NCBI RefSeq assembly: GCF_027579695.1 | Contig: NC_083587.1 | Span: 558,001-622,000 of the forward strand | DNA length: 64,000 nucleotides | Origin: Neoarius graeffei | Lineage: Eukaryota > Chordata > Actinopteri > Siluriformes > Ariidae | Reading direction: 5' to 3' | Shown here: positions 1 to 14,500 of the stretch, in pieces | Layout of the letters: every line of letters begins with the position of its first letter | Numbering within the stretch: position 1 is the first letter of the stretch | The notes under the pieces: model-generated | Told to the model about the DNA's origin: nothing | Database searches by the model: none | Seen by the model: the letters and a program-made list of their open reading frames with translations, nothing else | Translations under genes and position numbers: made by a program

Positions 1-2296
1 ATTGCTGCACAAAGTGATCGTATTTGGGTGATTGCTGCACAAAGTGATTCATGTTAGCTTCAGAGCTGCACAAAGTGATTCATGTTAGCTTCATTGCTGC
101 ACAAAGTGATTCATGTTAGCTTCATAGCTGCACAAAGTGATTCATGTTCGCTTCAGAGCTGCATAAATTGATTCATGTTCGCTTCATTGCTGAACAAAGT
201 GATTCATGTTTGCTTCAGAGCTGCACAAAGTGATTCATGTTAGCTTCATAGCTGAACAAAGTGATTCATGTTAACTTCATTGCTGAACAAAGTGATTCAT
301 GTTAGCTTCAGAGCTGCACAAAGTGATTCATGTTAGCTTCATAGCTGCACAAAGTGATTCGTATTTGCGTCATAGCAGCACAAAGTGATTCATGATAGCT
401 TCATTGCTGCACAAAGTGATTCATGTTAGCTTCATTGCTGCACAAAGTGATTCATGTAAGCTTCATTGCTGCACAAAGTGATTCATGTTAGCTTCATTGC
501 TGCACAAAGTGATTCATGTTAGCTTCATAGCTGCACAAAGTGATTCATGTTAGCTTCATTGCTGCACAAAGTGATTCATGTAAGCTTCATTGCTGCACAA
601 AGTGATTCATGTTAGCTTCATTGCTGCACAAAGTGTTTCATGTTAGCTTCATTGCTGCACAAAGTGATTCATGTAAGCTTCATTGCTGCACAAAGTGATT
701 CATGTTAGCTTCATTGCTGCACAAAGTGATTCATGTTAGCTTCATTGCTGCACAAAGTGATTCATGTTAGCTTCATTGCTGCACAAAGTGTTTCATGTTA
801 GCTTCATTGCTGCACAAAGTGATTCATGTTAGCTTCATTGCTGCACAAAGTGATTCCTGTTAGCTTCATTGCTGCACAACGTGATTCGTATTTGCGTCAT
901 AGCAGCACAAAGTGATTCATGTTAGCTTCATTGCTGCACAAAGTGATTCATGTTAGCTTCATTGCTGCACAAAGTGTTTCATGTTAGCTTCATTGCTGCA
1001 CAAAGTGATTCATGTTAGCTTCATTGCTGCACAAAGTGATTCATGTTAGCTTCATAGCGGCACAAAGTGATTCGTATTTGCGTCATAGCAGCACAAAGTG
1101 ATTCATGTTAGCTTCATTGCTGCACAAAGTGATTCATGTAAGCTTCATTGCTGCACAAAGTGATTCATGTTAGCTTCATTGCTGCACAAAGTGATTCATG
1201 TTAGCTTCATAGCTGCACAAAGTGATTCATGTTAGCTTCATTGCTGCACAAAGTGATTCATGTAAGCTTCATTGCTGCACAAAGTGATTCATGTAAGCTT
1301 CATTGCTGCACAAAGTGTTTCATGTTAGCTTCATTGCTGCACAAAGTGATTCATGTTAGCTTCATTGCTGCACAAAGTGATTCATGTTAGCTTCATTGCT
1401 GCACAAAGTGATTCATGTTAGCTTCATAGCTGCACAAAGTGATTCATGTTCGCTTCAGAGCTGCATAAATTGATTCATGTTCGCTTCATTGCTGAACAAA
1501 GTGATTCATGTTTGCTTCAGAGCTGCACAAAGTGATTCATGTTAGCTTCATAGCTGAACAAAGTGATTCATGTTAACTTCATTGCTGAACAAAGTGATTC
1601 ATGTTAGCTTCAGAGCTGCATAAAGTGATTCATGTTCGCTTCATCGCTGCACGAAGTGATTCATGTTAGCTTCATAGCTGCACAAACTGATTCATGTTCG
1701 CTTCATCGCTGCACAAAGTGAATCGTATTTGCATCATAGCAGCACAAAGTGATTCTTGTGAGCTTCATCGCTGCACGAAGTGATTCATGTTCGCTTCATC
1801 GCTACACTAAATGATTCATGTTAGCTTCATAGCTGCACAAAGTGATTCATTTTAGCTTCAATGCTGCACAACGTGATTCATGTTAGCTTCATAGCTGCAC
1901 AAAGTTATTCATGTTAGCTTCATAGCTGCTACAGAGTGATTCATGTTAGCTTCATTGCTGCACAAAGTGATTCATGTTAGCTTCATTGCTGCACAAAGTG
2001 ATTCATGTTAGCTTCATTGCTGAACAAAGTGATTCGTATTTGGGTGATAGCTGCACAAAGTGATTCATGTTTGCTTCAGAGCTGAACAATGTGATTCATG
2101 TTAGCGTCATTGCACAAAGTGATTCATGTTAGCTTCAGAGCTGCATAAAGTGATTCATGTTCGCTTCATCGCTGCACGAAGTGATTCATGTTAGCTTCAA
2201 AGCTGCATAAAGTGATTCATGTTCGCTTGATCGCTGATCAAAGTGATTCATGTTAGCTTCAGAGCTGCACAAACAGATTCATGTTCTGATTCTTGT

Positions 2297-2319
2297 CCTA
2301 ACCCTAACCCTAACCCTAG
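2297..2319. repeat. Telomere-like block 1 in the satellite
   Basis: Three and a half CCCTAA units replace part of a satellite unit and are followed directly by CTAGCTTCATAG. The same block with the same flanks recurs twice further right, so it was copied with the array. The C-rich strand reads left to right. Confidence 0.95.
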
Positions 2320-5300
2320 CTTCATAGCTGCACAAACTGATTCATGTTCATGATTCATGAAGTGATTCATGTTAGCTTCATTGCTGCATAAAGTGATTCA
2401 TGTGAGCTTCATTGCTGAAAAAAGTGATTCATGTTAGCTTCATTGCTGCACAAAGTGATTCGTATTTGGGTGATGGCTGCACAAAGTGATTCATGTTAGC
2501 TTCATAGCTGCACAAAGTGATTCGTATTTGCGTCATAGCAGCACAAAGTGATTCATGATAGCTTCATTGCTGCACAAAGTGAGCCATGTTAGCTTCATTG
2601 CTGCACAAAGTGATTCATGTAAGCTTCATTGCTGCACAAAGTGATTCATGTTAGCTTCATTGCTGCACAAAGTGATTCATGTTAGCTTCATAGCTGCACA
2701 AAGTGATTCATGTTAGCTTCATTGCTGCACAAAGTGATTCATGTAAGCTTCATTGCTGCACAAAGTGATTCATGTTAGCTTCATTGCTGCACAAAGTGTA
2801 TCATGTTAGCTTCATTGCTGCACAAAGTGATTCATGTAAGCTTCATTGCTGCACAAAGTGATTCATGTTAGCTTCATTGCTGCACAAAGTGATTCATGTT
2901 AGCTTCATTGCTGCACAAAGTGATTCATGTTAGCTTCATTGCTGCACAAAGTGTTTCATGTTAGCTTCATTGCTGCACAAAGTGATTCATGTTAGCTTCA
3001 TTGCTGCACAAAGTGATTCCTGTTAGCTTCATTGCTGCACAACGTGATTCGTATTTGCGTCATAGCTGCACAAATTGATTCATCTTAGCTTCAGAGCTGC
3101 ACAAAGTGATTCATGTTAGCTTCATAGCGGCACAAAGTGATTCATGTAAGCTTCATTGCTGCACAAAGTGATTCATGTTAGCTTCATTGCTGCACAAAGT
3201 GATTCATGTTAGCTTCATTGCTGCACAAAGTGATTCATGTAAGCTTCATTGCTGCACAAAGTGATTCATGTTAGCTTCATTGCTGCACAAAGTGATTCAT
3301 GTTAGCTTCATAGCTGCACAAAGTGATTCATGTTAGCTTCATTGCTGCACAAAGTGATTCATGTAAGCTTCATTGCTGCACAAAGTGATTCATGTAAGCT
3401 TCATTGCTGCACAAAGTGATTCATGTTAGCTTCATTGCTGCACAAAGTGATTCATGTTAGCTTCATTGCTGCACAAAGTGATTCATGTTAGCTTCATTGC
3501 TGCACAAAGTGATTCATGTTAGCTTCATAGCTGCACAAAGTGATTCATGTTCGCTTCAGAGCTGCATAAATTGATTCATGTTCGCTTCATTGCTGAACAA
3601 AGTGATTCATGTTTGCTTCAGAGCTGCACAAAGTGATTCATGTTAGCTTCATAGCTGAACAAAGTGATTCATGTTAACTTCATTGCTGAACAAAGTGATT
3701 CATGTTAGCTTCAGAGCTGCATAAAGTGATTCATGTTCGCTTCATCGCTGCACGAAGTGAATCGTATTTGCATCATAGCAGCACAAAGTGATTCTTGTGA
3801 GCTTCATCGCTGCACGAAGTGATTGATGTACGCTTCATCGCTGCACAAACTGATTCATTTTCGCTTCATCGCTACACAAAGTGATTCATGTTAGCTTCAT
3901 AGCTGCACAAAGTGATTCATGTTAGCTTCATAGCTGCACACAGTGATTCATTTTAGCTTCAATGCTGCACAACGTGATTCATGTTAGCTTCATAGCTGCA
4001 CAAAGTGATTCATGTTAGCTTCATAGCTGCACAAAGTGATTCATGTTAGCTTCATAGCTGCACACAGTGATTCATTTTAGCTTCAATGCTGCACAACGTG
4101 ATTCATGTTAGCTTCATAGCTGCACAAAGTTATTCATGTTAGCTTCATAGCTGCTACAGAGTGATTCATGTTACCTTCATTGCTGCACAAAGTGATTCAT
4201 GTTAGCTTCATTGCTGCACAAAGTGATTCATGTTAGCTTCATTGCTGCACAAAGTGATTCATGTTAGCTTCATTGCTGCACAAAGTGATTCATGTTAGCT
4301 TCATAGCTGCACAAAGTGATTCATGTTAGCTTCATTGCTGCACAAAGTGATTCATGTTAGCTTCATAGCTGCACAAAGTGATTCATGTTTGCTTCATAGT
4401 TGCACAAAGTGATTCAGGTTAGCTTCATAGCTGCACAAAGTGATTCATGTTAGCTTCATAGCTGAACAAAGTGATACATGTTCGCTTCATCGCTGCACAA
4501 AGTGATTCATGTTAGCTTCAGAGCTGCATAAAGTGATTCATGTTCGCTTCATCGCTGCACGAAGTGATTCATGTTAGCTTCAAAGCTGCATAAAGTGATT
4601 CATGTTCGCTTCATCGCTGAACAAAGTGATTCATGTTAGCTTCAAAGCTGCATAAAGTGATTCAAGTTCGCTTCATCGCTGCACAAACTGATTCATGTTC
4701 GCTTCATCGCTACACTAAATGATTCATGTTAGCTTCATAGCTGCACAAAGTGATTCATGTAAGCTTCATTGCTGCACAAAGTGTTTCATGTAAGCTTCAT
4801 TGCTGCACAAAGTGTTTCATGTTAGCTTCATTGCTGCACAAAGTGATTCATGTTAGCTTCATTGCTGCACAAAGTGATTCATGTTAGCTTCATAGCTGCA
4901 CAAAGTGAGCCATCTTAGCTTCATAGCTGCACAAAGTGATTCATGTTCGCTTCAGAGCTGCATAAATTGATTCATGTTCGCTTCATTGCTGAACAAAGTG
5001 ATTCATGTTTGCTTCAGAGCTGCACAAAGTGATTCATGTTAGCTTCATAGCTGAACAAAGTGATTCATGTTAACTTCATTGCTGAACAAAGTGATTCATG
5101 TTAGCTTCAGAGCTGCATAAAGTGATTCATGTTCGCTTCATCGCTGCACGAAGTGATTCATGTTAGCTTCATAGCTGCACAAACTGATTAATGTTCGCTT
5201 CATCGCTGCACAAAGTGAATCGTATTTGCATCATAGCAGCACAAAGTGATTCTTGTGAGCTTCATCGCTGCACGAAGTGATTGATGTTCGCTTCATCGCT

Positions 5301-8243
5301 GCACGAAGTGATTCACGTTAGCTTCATAGCTGCACAAACTGATTCATGTTCGCTTCATCGCTGCACAAAGTGAATCGTATTTGCATCATAGCAGCACAAA
5401 GTGATTCTTGTGAGCTTCATCGCTGCACGAAGTGATTGATGTTCGCTTCATCGCTGCACAAACTGATTCATTTTCGCTTCATCGCTACACAAAGTGATTC
5501 ATGTTAGCTTCATAGCTGCACAAAGTGATTCATGTTAGCTTCATAGCTGCACACAGTGATTCATTTTAGCTTCAATGCTGCACAACGTGATTCATGTTAG
5601 CTTCATAGCTGCACAAAGTTATTCATGTTAGCTTCATAGCTGCTACAGAGTGATTCATGTTACCTTCATTGCTGCACAAAGTGATTCATGTTAGCTTCAT
5701 TGCTGCACAAAGTGATTCATGTTAGCTTCATTGCTGCACAAAGTGATTCATGTTAGCTTCATTGCTGCACAAAGTGATTCATGTTAGCTTCATAGCTGCA
5801 CAAAGTGATTCATGGTAGCTTCAGAGCTGCACAAAGTGATTCATGTTAGCTTCAGAGCTGCACAACATGTTTCATGTTAGCTTCATAGCTGCACAAAGTG
5901 AGCCATGTTAGCTTCATAGCTGCACAAAGTGAGCCATGTTAGCTTCATAGCTGCACAAAGTGATTCAGGTTAGCTTCATAGCTGCACAAAGTGATTCATG
6001 TTAGCTGCAGAGCTGCAGAAATTGATTCATGTAAGCTTCAAAGCTGCACAAAGTGAGCCATGTTAGCTACATAGCTGCACAAAGTGAGCCATGTTAGCTT
6101 AATAGCTGCACAAAGTGATTCAGGTTAGCTTCATAGCTGCACAAAGTGATTCATGTTAGCTTCAGAGCAGCATAAAGTGATTCATGTTCGCTTCATCGCT
6201 GCACAAAGTGATTCATGTTAGCTTCAGAGCTGCATAAAGTGATTCATGTTCGCTTCATCGCTGCAAAGTGATTCATGTTAGCTTCAGAGCAGCCTAAAAC
6301 TGATTCATGTTCGCTTCATCGCTGCACAAAGTGATTCATGTTCGCTTCATCGCTGCACAAAGTGAATCGTATTTGCATTATAGCAGCACAAAGTGATTCA
6401 TGTTAGCTTCATAGCTGCACAAAGTGATTCATGTTAGCTTCATTGCTGCACAAAGTGATTCATGTTAGCTTCATTGCTGAACAAAGTGATTCATGTTAGC
6501 TTCATTGCTGCACAAAGTGATTCATGTAAGCTTCATTGCTGCACAAAGTGATTCATGTTAGCTTCATTGCTGCACAAAGTGATTCATGTTAGCTTCATTG
6601 CTGCACAAAGTGATTCATGTTAGCTTCATTGCTGCACAAAGTGATTCATGTAAGCTTCATTGCTGCGCAAAGTGATTCATGTAAGCTTCAGAGCAGCATA
6701 AAGTGATTCATGTTCGCTTCATCGCTGCACAAAGTGATTCATGTTAGCTTCAAAGCTGCACAAAGTGATTCAGGTTAGCTTCATAGCTGCACAAAGTGAT
6801 TCATGTTAGCTTCATTGCTGCACAAAGTGATTCAGGTTAGCTTCATAGCTGCACAACGTGATTCATGTTAGCTTCAGAGCAGCATAAAGTGATTCATGTT
6901 CGCTTCATCGCTGCACAAAGTGATTCATGTTAGCTTCAGAGCTGCATAAAGTGATTCATGTTCGCTTCATCGCTGCACAAAGTGATTCATGTTAGCTTCA
7001 GAGCAGCCTAAAACTGATTCATGTTCGCTTCATCGCTGCACAAAGTGATTCATGTTCGCTTCATCGCTGCACAAAGTGAATCGTATTTGCATTATAGCAG
7101 CACAAAGTGATTCATGTTAGCTTCATTGCTGAACAAAGTGATTCATGTTCGCTTCATTGCTGCACAAAGTGATTCATGTTAGCTTCATTGCTGCACAAAG
7201 TGATTCTTGTTAGCTTCATAGCTGCACAAAGTGATTCATGTTAGCTTCATTGCTGCACAAAGTGATTCATGTTAGCTTCATTGCTGAACAAAGTGATTCA
7301 TGTTAGCTTCATTGCTGAACAAAGTGATTCATGTTAGCTTCATTGCTGCGCAAAGTGATTCTTGTTAGCTTCATAGCTGCACAAAGTGAGCCATGTTAGC
7401 TTCATAGCTGCACAAAGTGAGCCATGTTAGCTTCATAGCTGCACAAAGTGAGCCATGTTAGCTTCATAGCTGCACAAAGTGAGCCATGTTTGCTTCATAG
7501 TTGCACAAAGTGATTAAGGTTAGCTTCATAGCTGCACAAAGTGATTCATGTTAGCTTCATAGCTGAACAAAGTGATACATGTTCGCTTCATCGCTGCACA
7601 AAGTGATTCATGTTAGCTTCAGAGCTGCATAAAGTGATTCATGTTCGCTTCATCGCTGCACGAAGTGATTCATGTTAGCTTCAAAGCTGCATAAAGTGAT
7701 TCAAGTTCGCTTCATCGCTGCACAAACTGATTCATGTTCGCTTCATCGCTACACTAAATGATTCATGTTAGCTTCATAGCTGCACAAAGTGATTCATTTT
7801 AGCTTCAATGCTGCACAACGTGATTCATGTTAGCTTCATAGCTGCACAAAGTTATTCATGTTAGCTTCATAGCTGCTACAGAGTGATTCATGTTAGCTTC
7901 ATTGCTGCACAAAGTGATTCATGTTAGCTTCATTGCTGCACAAAGTGATTCATGTTAGCTTCATTGCTGAACAAAGTGATTCGTATTTGGGTGATAGCTG
8001 CACAAAGTGATTCATGTTTGCTTCAGAGCTGAACAAAGTGATTCATGTTAGCGTCATTGCACAAAGTGATTCATGTTAGCTTCAGAGCTGCATAAAGTGA
8101 TTCATGTTCGCTTCATCGCTGCACGAAGTGATTCATGTTAGCTTCAAAGCTGCATAAAGTGATTCATGTTCGCTTGATCGCTGATCAAAGTGATTCATGT
8201 TAGCTTCAGAGCTGCACAAACAGATTCATGTTCTAATTCATGT

Positions 8244-8266
8244 CCTAACCCTAACCCTAACCCTAG
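8244..8266. repeat. Telomere-like block 2 in the satellite
   Basis: Same CCTAACCCTAACCCTAACCC tract in the same context as block 1, about 5.95 kb to its right. It is preceded by the same run of unusual units (TGATCAAAG, then AACAGATTCATG). Confidence 0.95.
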
Positions 8267-10942
8267 CTTCATAGCTGCACAAACTGATTCATGTTCATGA
8301 TTCATGAAGTGATTCATGTTAGCTTCATTGCTGCACAAAGTGATTCATGTGAGCTTCATTGCTGAAAAAAGTGATGCATGTTAGCTTCATAGCTGCACAA
8401 AGTGATTCGTATTTGCGTCATAGCAGCACAAAGTGATTCATGATAGCTTCATTGCTGCACAAAGTGATTCATGTTAGCTTCATTGCTGCACAAAGTGATT
8501 CATGTAAGCTTCATTGCTGCACAAATTGATTCATGTTAGCTTCATTGCTGCACAAAGTGATTCATGTTAGCTTCATTGCTGCACAAAGTGATTCGTATTT
8601 GCGTCATAGCAGCACAAAGTGATTCATGTTAGCTTCATTGCTGCACAAAGTGTTTCATGTTAGCTTCATTGCTGCTCAAAGTGATTCATGTAAGCTTCAT
8701 TGCTGCACAAAGTGATTCATGTTAGCTTCATTGCTGCACAAAGTGATTCATGTTAGCTTCATTGCTGCACAAAGTGTTTCATGTTAGCTTCATTGCTGCA
8801 CAAAGTGATTCATGTTAGCTTCATTGCTGCACAAAGTGATTCCTGTTAGCTTCATTGCTGCACAACGTGATTCGTATTTGCGTCATAGCTGCACAAATTG
8901 ATTCATCTTAGCCTCAGAGCTGCACAAAGTGATTCATGTTAGCTTCATAGCTGCACAAAGTGATTCGTATTTGCGTCATAGCAGCACAAAGTGATTCATG
9001 TTAGCTTCATTGCTGCACAAAGTGATTCATGTTAGCTTCATTGCTGCACAAAGTGATTCATGTAAGCTTCATTGCTGCACAAAGTGATTCATGTAAGCTT
9101 CATTGCTGCACAAAGTGATTCATGTTAGCTTCATAGCTGCACAAAGTGATTCATGTTAGCTTCATGGCTGCACAAAGTGAGCCATGTTAGCTTCATAGCT
9201 GCACAAAGTGATTCATGTTAGCTTCATAGCTGCACAAAGTGATTTCATGTTAGCTTCATAGCTGCACAAAGTGATTTCATGTTAGCTTCATATCTGCACA
9301 AAGTGATTCATGTAAGCTTCATTGCTGCACAAAGTGATTCATGTTAGCTTCATTGCTGCACAAAGTGATTCATGTTAGCTTCATAGCTGCACAAAGTGAT
9401 TCATGTTAGCTTCATTGCTGCACAAAGTGATTCATGTAAGCTTCATTGCTGCACAAAGTGATTCATGTAAGCTTCATTGCTGCACAAAGTGAGCCATGTT
9501 AGCTTCATAGCTGCACAAAGTGATTCATGTTAGCTTCATAGCTGCACAAAGTGATTTCATGTTAGCTTCATATCTGCACAAAGTGATTCATGTAAGCTTC
9601 ATTGCTGCACAAAGTGATTCATGTTAGCTTCATTGCTGCACAAAGTGATTCATGTTAGCTTCATAGCTGCACAAAGTGATTCATGTTAGCTTCATTGCTG
9701 CACAAAGTGATTCATGTAAGCTTCATTGCTGCACAAAGTGATTCATGTAAGCTTCATTGCTGCACAAAGTGAGCCATGTTAGCTTCATAGCTGCACAAAC
9801 TGATTTCATGTTAGCTTCATTGCTGCACAAAGTGATTCATGTAAGCTTCATTGCTGCACAAAGTGATTCATGTAAGCTTCATAGCTGCACAAAGTGAGCC
9901 ATGTTAGCTTCATAGCTGCACAAAGTGATTTCATGTTAGCTTCATAGCTGCACAAAGTGATTCATGTAAGCTTCATAGCTGCACAAAGTGAGCCATGTTA
10001 GCTTCATAGCTGCACAAAGTGATTTCATGTTAGCTTCATAGCTGCACAAAGTGATTCATGTAAGCTTCATAGCTGCACAAAGTGAGCCATGTTAGCTTCA
10101 TAGCTGCACAAAGTGATTTCATGTTAGCTTCATAGCTGCACAAAGTGATTCATGTAAGCTTCATAGCTGCACAAAGTGAGCCATGTTAGCTTCATAGCTG
10201 CACAAAGTGATTTCATGTTAGCTTCATAGCTGCACAAAGTGATTCATGTAAGCTTCATAGCTGCACAAAGTGAGCCATGTTAGCTTCATAGCTGCACAAA
10301 GTGATTTCATGTTAGCTTCATAGCTGCACAAAGTGATTTCATGTTAGCTTCATATCTGCACAAAGTGATTCATGTTAGCTTCATTGCTGCACAAAGTGAG
10401 CCATGTTAGCTTCATAGCTGCACAAAGTGATTCATGTTAGCTTCAGTGCTGCACAAAGTGATTCATGTTAGCTTCATTGCTGCACAAAGTGATTCATGTA
10501 AGCTTCATTGCTGCACAAAGTGATTCATGTAAGCTTCATTGCTGCACAAAGTCATTCATGTTAGCTTCATTGCTGCACAAAGTGATTCATGTTAGCTTAA
10601 TTCCTGCACAAAGTGATTCATGTAAGCTTCATTGCTGCACAAAGTGATTCATGTTAGCTTCATTGCTGAACAAAGTGATTCGTATTTGGGTGATAGCTGC
10701 ACAAAGTGATTCATGTTTGCTTCAGAGCTGAACAAAGTGATTCATGTTAGCGTCATTGCACAAAGTGATTCATGTTAGCTTCAGAGCTGCATAAAGTGAT
10801 TCATGTTCGCTTCATCGCTGCACGAAGTGATTCATGTTAGCTTCAAAGCTGCATAAAGTGATTCATGTTCGCTTGATCGCTGATCAAAGTGATTCATGTT
10901 AGCTTCAGAGCTGCACAAACAGATTCATGTTCTAATTCATGT

Positions 10943-10965
10943 CCTAACCCTAACCCTAACCCTAG
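10943..10965. repeat. Telomere-like block 3 in the satellite
   Basis: Third copy of the CCCTAA tract, about 2.70 kb right of block 2, again with identical flanking units. It marks a higher-order segment that has been duplicated at least twice. Confidence 0.95.
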
Positions 10966-11579
10966 CTTCATAGCTGCACAAACTGATTCATGTTCATGAT
11001 TCATGAAGTGATTCATGTTAGCTTCATTGCTGCACAAAGTGATTCATGTGAGCTTCATTGCTGAAAAAAGTGATGCATGTTAGCTTCATAGCTGCACAAA
11101 GTGATTCGTATTTGCGTCATAGCAGCACAAAGTGATTCATGATAGCCTCATTGCTGCACAAAGTGATTCATGTTAGCTTCATTGCTGCACAAAGTGATTC
11201 ATGTAAGCTTCATTGCTGCACAAATTGATTCATGTTAGCTTCATTGCTGCACAAAGTGATTCATGTTAGCTTCATTGCTGCACAAAGTGATTCGTATTTG
11301 CGTCATAGCAGCACAAAGTGATTCATGTTAGCTTCATTGCTGCACAAAGTGTTTCATGTTAGCTTCATTGCTGCTCAAAGTGATTCATGTAAGCTTCATT
11401 GCTGCACAAAGTGATTCATGTTAGCTTCATTGCTGCACAAAGTGATTCATGTTAGCTTCATTGCTGCACAAAGTGTTTCATGTTAGCTTCATTGCTGCAC
11501 AAAGTGATTCATGTTAGCTTCATTGCTGCACAAAGTGTTTCATGTTAGCTTCATTGCTGCAAAAAGTGATTCATGTTAG

Positions 11580-14500
11580 CTTCATAGCTGCACAAAGTGA
11601 TTCATGTTCACTTCATGGCTGCACAAAGTGATTCATGTTAGCTTCATAGCTGCACAAAGTGATTCATGTTAGCTTCATTGCTGCACAAAGTGAGCCATGT
11701 TAGCTTCATAGCTGCACAAAGTGATTCATGTTAGCTTCATAGCTGCACAAAGTGATTTCATGTTAGCTTCATAGCTGCACAAAGTGATTTCATGTTAGCT
11801 TCATATCTGCACAAAGTGATTCATGTTAGCTTCATATCTGCACAAAGTGATTCATGTTAGCTTCATATCTGCACAAAGTGATTCACATTAGATTCATAGC
11901 TGCACAAAGTGAATCGTATTTGCTTCATAGCAGCACAAAGTGATTCATCTTAGCTTCAGAGCTGCATAAAGTGATTCATGTTAGCTTCATAGCTGCACAC
12001 AGTGATTCATGTTAGCTTCAATGCTGCACAAAGTGATTCATGTTAGCTTCATAGCTGCTCAAAGTGATTCATGTTAGCTTCATATCTGCACAAAGTGATT
12101 CATGTTAGCTTCATAGCTGCACAAAGTGAATCGTATTTGCTTCATAGCAGCACAAAGTGATTCACGTTAGCTTCAGAGCTGCTAAAATGGTTCATGTTAG
12201 CTTCACTGCTGCACAAAGTGATTCATGTTAGCTTCATAGCTGCTAAAATGGTTCATGTTAGCTTCATAGCTGCACAAAGTGATTCATGTTAGCTTCATAG
12301 CTGCACAAAGTGATTCATGTTAGCTTCAATGCTGCACAAAGTGATTCATGTTAGCTTCATAGCTGCTCAAAGTGATTCATGTTAGCTTCATATCTGCACA
12401 AAGTGATTCATGTTAGCTTCATAGCTGCACAAAGTGAATCGTATTTGCTTCATAGCAGCACAAAGTGATTCACGTTAGCTTCAGAGCTGCTAAAATGGTT
12501 CATGTTAGCTTCACTGCTGCACAAAGTGATTCATGTTAGTTTCAGAGCTGCTAAAATGGTTCATGTTAGCTTCATAGCTGCACAAAGTGATTCATGTTAG
12601 CTTCATAGCTGCACAAAGTGATTCATGTTAGCTTCATTGCTGCACAAAGTGATTCATGTTAGCTTCATTGCTGCACAAAGTGATTCATGTTAGCTTCACA
12701 GCTGGATAAAGTGATTCATGTTCGCATCATGGCTGCACAAACTGATTCATGTTAGCTTCATAGCTGCACAAAGTGATTCATGTTAGCTTCATAGCTGCGC
12801 AAAGTGATTCATGTTAGCTTCATAGCTGCACAAAGTGATTCATGTTACCTTCAGAGCTGCACAAAGTGATTCATGTTAGCTTCCTAGCTGCACAAAGTGA
12901 TTCATGTTAGCTTCATAGCTTCACAAAGTGATTCATGTTAGCTTCATAGCTGCACAAACTGATTCATGTTACCTTCAGAGCTGCACAAAGTTAGCCGTCT
13001 TAGCTTCATAGCTGCACAAAGTGATTCATGTTAGCTTCATAGCTGCACAAAGTGATTTCATGTTAGCTTCATGGCTGCAGAAAGTGATTCATGTGAGCTT
13101 CATAGATGCACAAAGTGATTCATGTTAGCTTCATATCTGCACAAAGTGATTCATGTTAGCTTCATAGCTGCACAAAGTGAATCGTATTTGCTTCATAGCA
13201 GCACAAAGTGATTCATCTTAGCTTCAGAGCTGCATAAAGTGATTCATGTTAGCTTCATAGCTGCACACAGTGATTCATTTTAGCTTCAATGCTGCACAAC
13301 GTGATTCATTTTAGCTTCATACTGTAGCTGCACAAAGTGATTCATGTTAGCTTCATTGCTGCACAAAGTGAGCCATGTTAGCTTCATAGCTGCACAAAGT
13401 GATTCTTGTTAGCTTCATAGCTGCACAAAGTGATTTCATGTTAGCTTCATAGCTGCACAAAGTGATTTCATGTTAGCTTCATATCTGCACAAAGTGATTC
13501 ATGTAAGCTTCATTGCTGCACAAAGTGATTCATGTAAGCTTCATTGCTGCACAAAGTGATTCATGTAAGCTTCATTGCTGCACAAAGTGAGCCATGTTAG
13601 CTTCATAGCTGCACAAACTGATTTCATGTTAGCTTCATTGCTGCACAAAGTGATTCATGTAAGCTTCATTGCTGCACAAAGTGATTCATGTAAGCTTCAT
13701 AGCTGCACAAAGTGAGCCATGTTAGCTTCATAGCTGCACAAAGTGATTTCATGTTAGCTTCATAGCTGCACAAAGTGATTCATGTAAGCTTCATAGCTGC
13801 ACAAAGTGAGCCATGTTAGCTTCATAGCTGCACAAAGTGATTTCATGTTAGCTTCATAGCTGCACAAAGTGATTCATGTAAGCTTCATAGCTGCACAAAG
13901 TGAGCCATGTTAGCTTCATAGCTGCACAAAGTGATTTCATGTTAGCTTCATAGCTGCACAAAGTGATTCATGTAAGCTTCATAGCTGCACAAAGTGAGCC
14001 ATGTTAGCTTCATAGCTGCACAAAGTGATTTCATGTTAGCTTCATAGCTGCACAAAGTGATTCATGTAAGCTTCATAGCTGCACAAAGTGAGCCATGTTA
14101 GCTTCATAGCTGCACAAAGTGATTTCATGTTAGCTTCATAGCTGCACAAAGTGATTCATGTAAGCTTCATAGCTGCACAAAGTGAGCCATGTTAGCTTCA
14201 TAGCTGCACAAAGTGATTTCATGTTAGCTTCATAGCTGCACAAAGTGATTTCATGTTAGCTTCATATCTGCACAAAGTGATTCATGTTAGCTTCATTGCT
14301 GCACAAAGTGAGCCATGTTAGCTTCATAGCTGCACAAAGTGATTCATGTTAGCTTCAGTGCTGCACAAAGTGATTCATGTTAGCTTCATTGCTGCACAAA
14401 GTGATTCATGTAAGCTTCATTGCTGCACAAAGTGATTCATGTAAGCTTCATTGCTGCACAAAGTGATTCATGTTAGCTTCATTGCTGCACAAAGTGATTC

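Larger units (their letters stand above)
7968..11300. repeat. Higher-order duplicated segment (2.7 kb period)
   Basis: The run starting TGAACAAAGTGATTCGTATT at 7968, through the telomere-like tract and on to the CACAAATTGATTC unit, is repeated almost base for base from 10667. The matching start at 2021 lies 5947 bp further left. Such long near-identical blocks point to recent segmental amplification within the array. Confidence 0.8.

Noticed and set aside
10465-10647. 60-codon open frame in the satellite
   Set aside because: Pure satellite translation (HKVIHVS repeats); arises because 3 units equal 31 codons.
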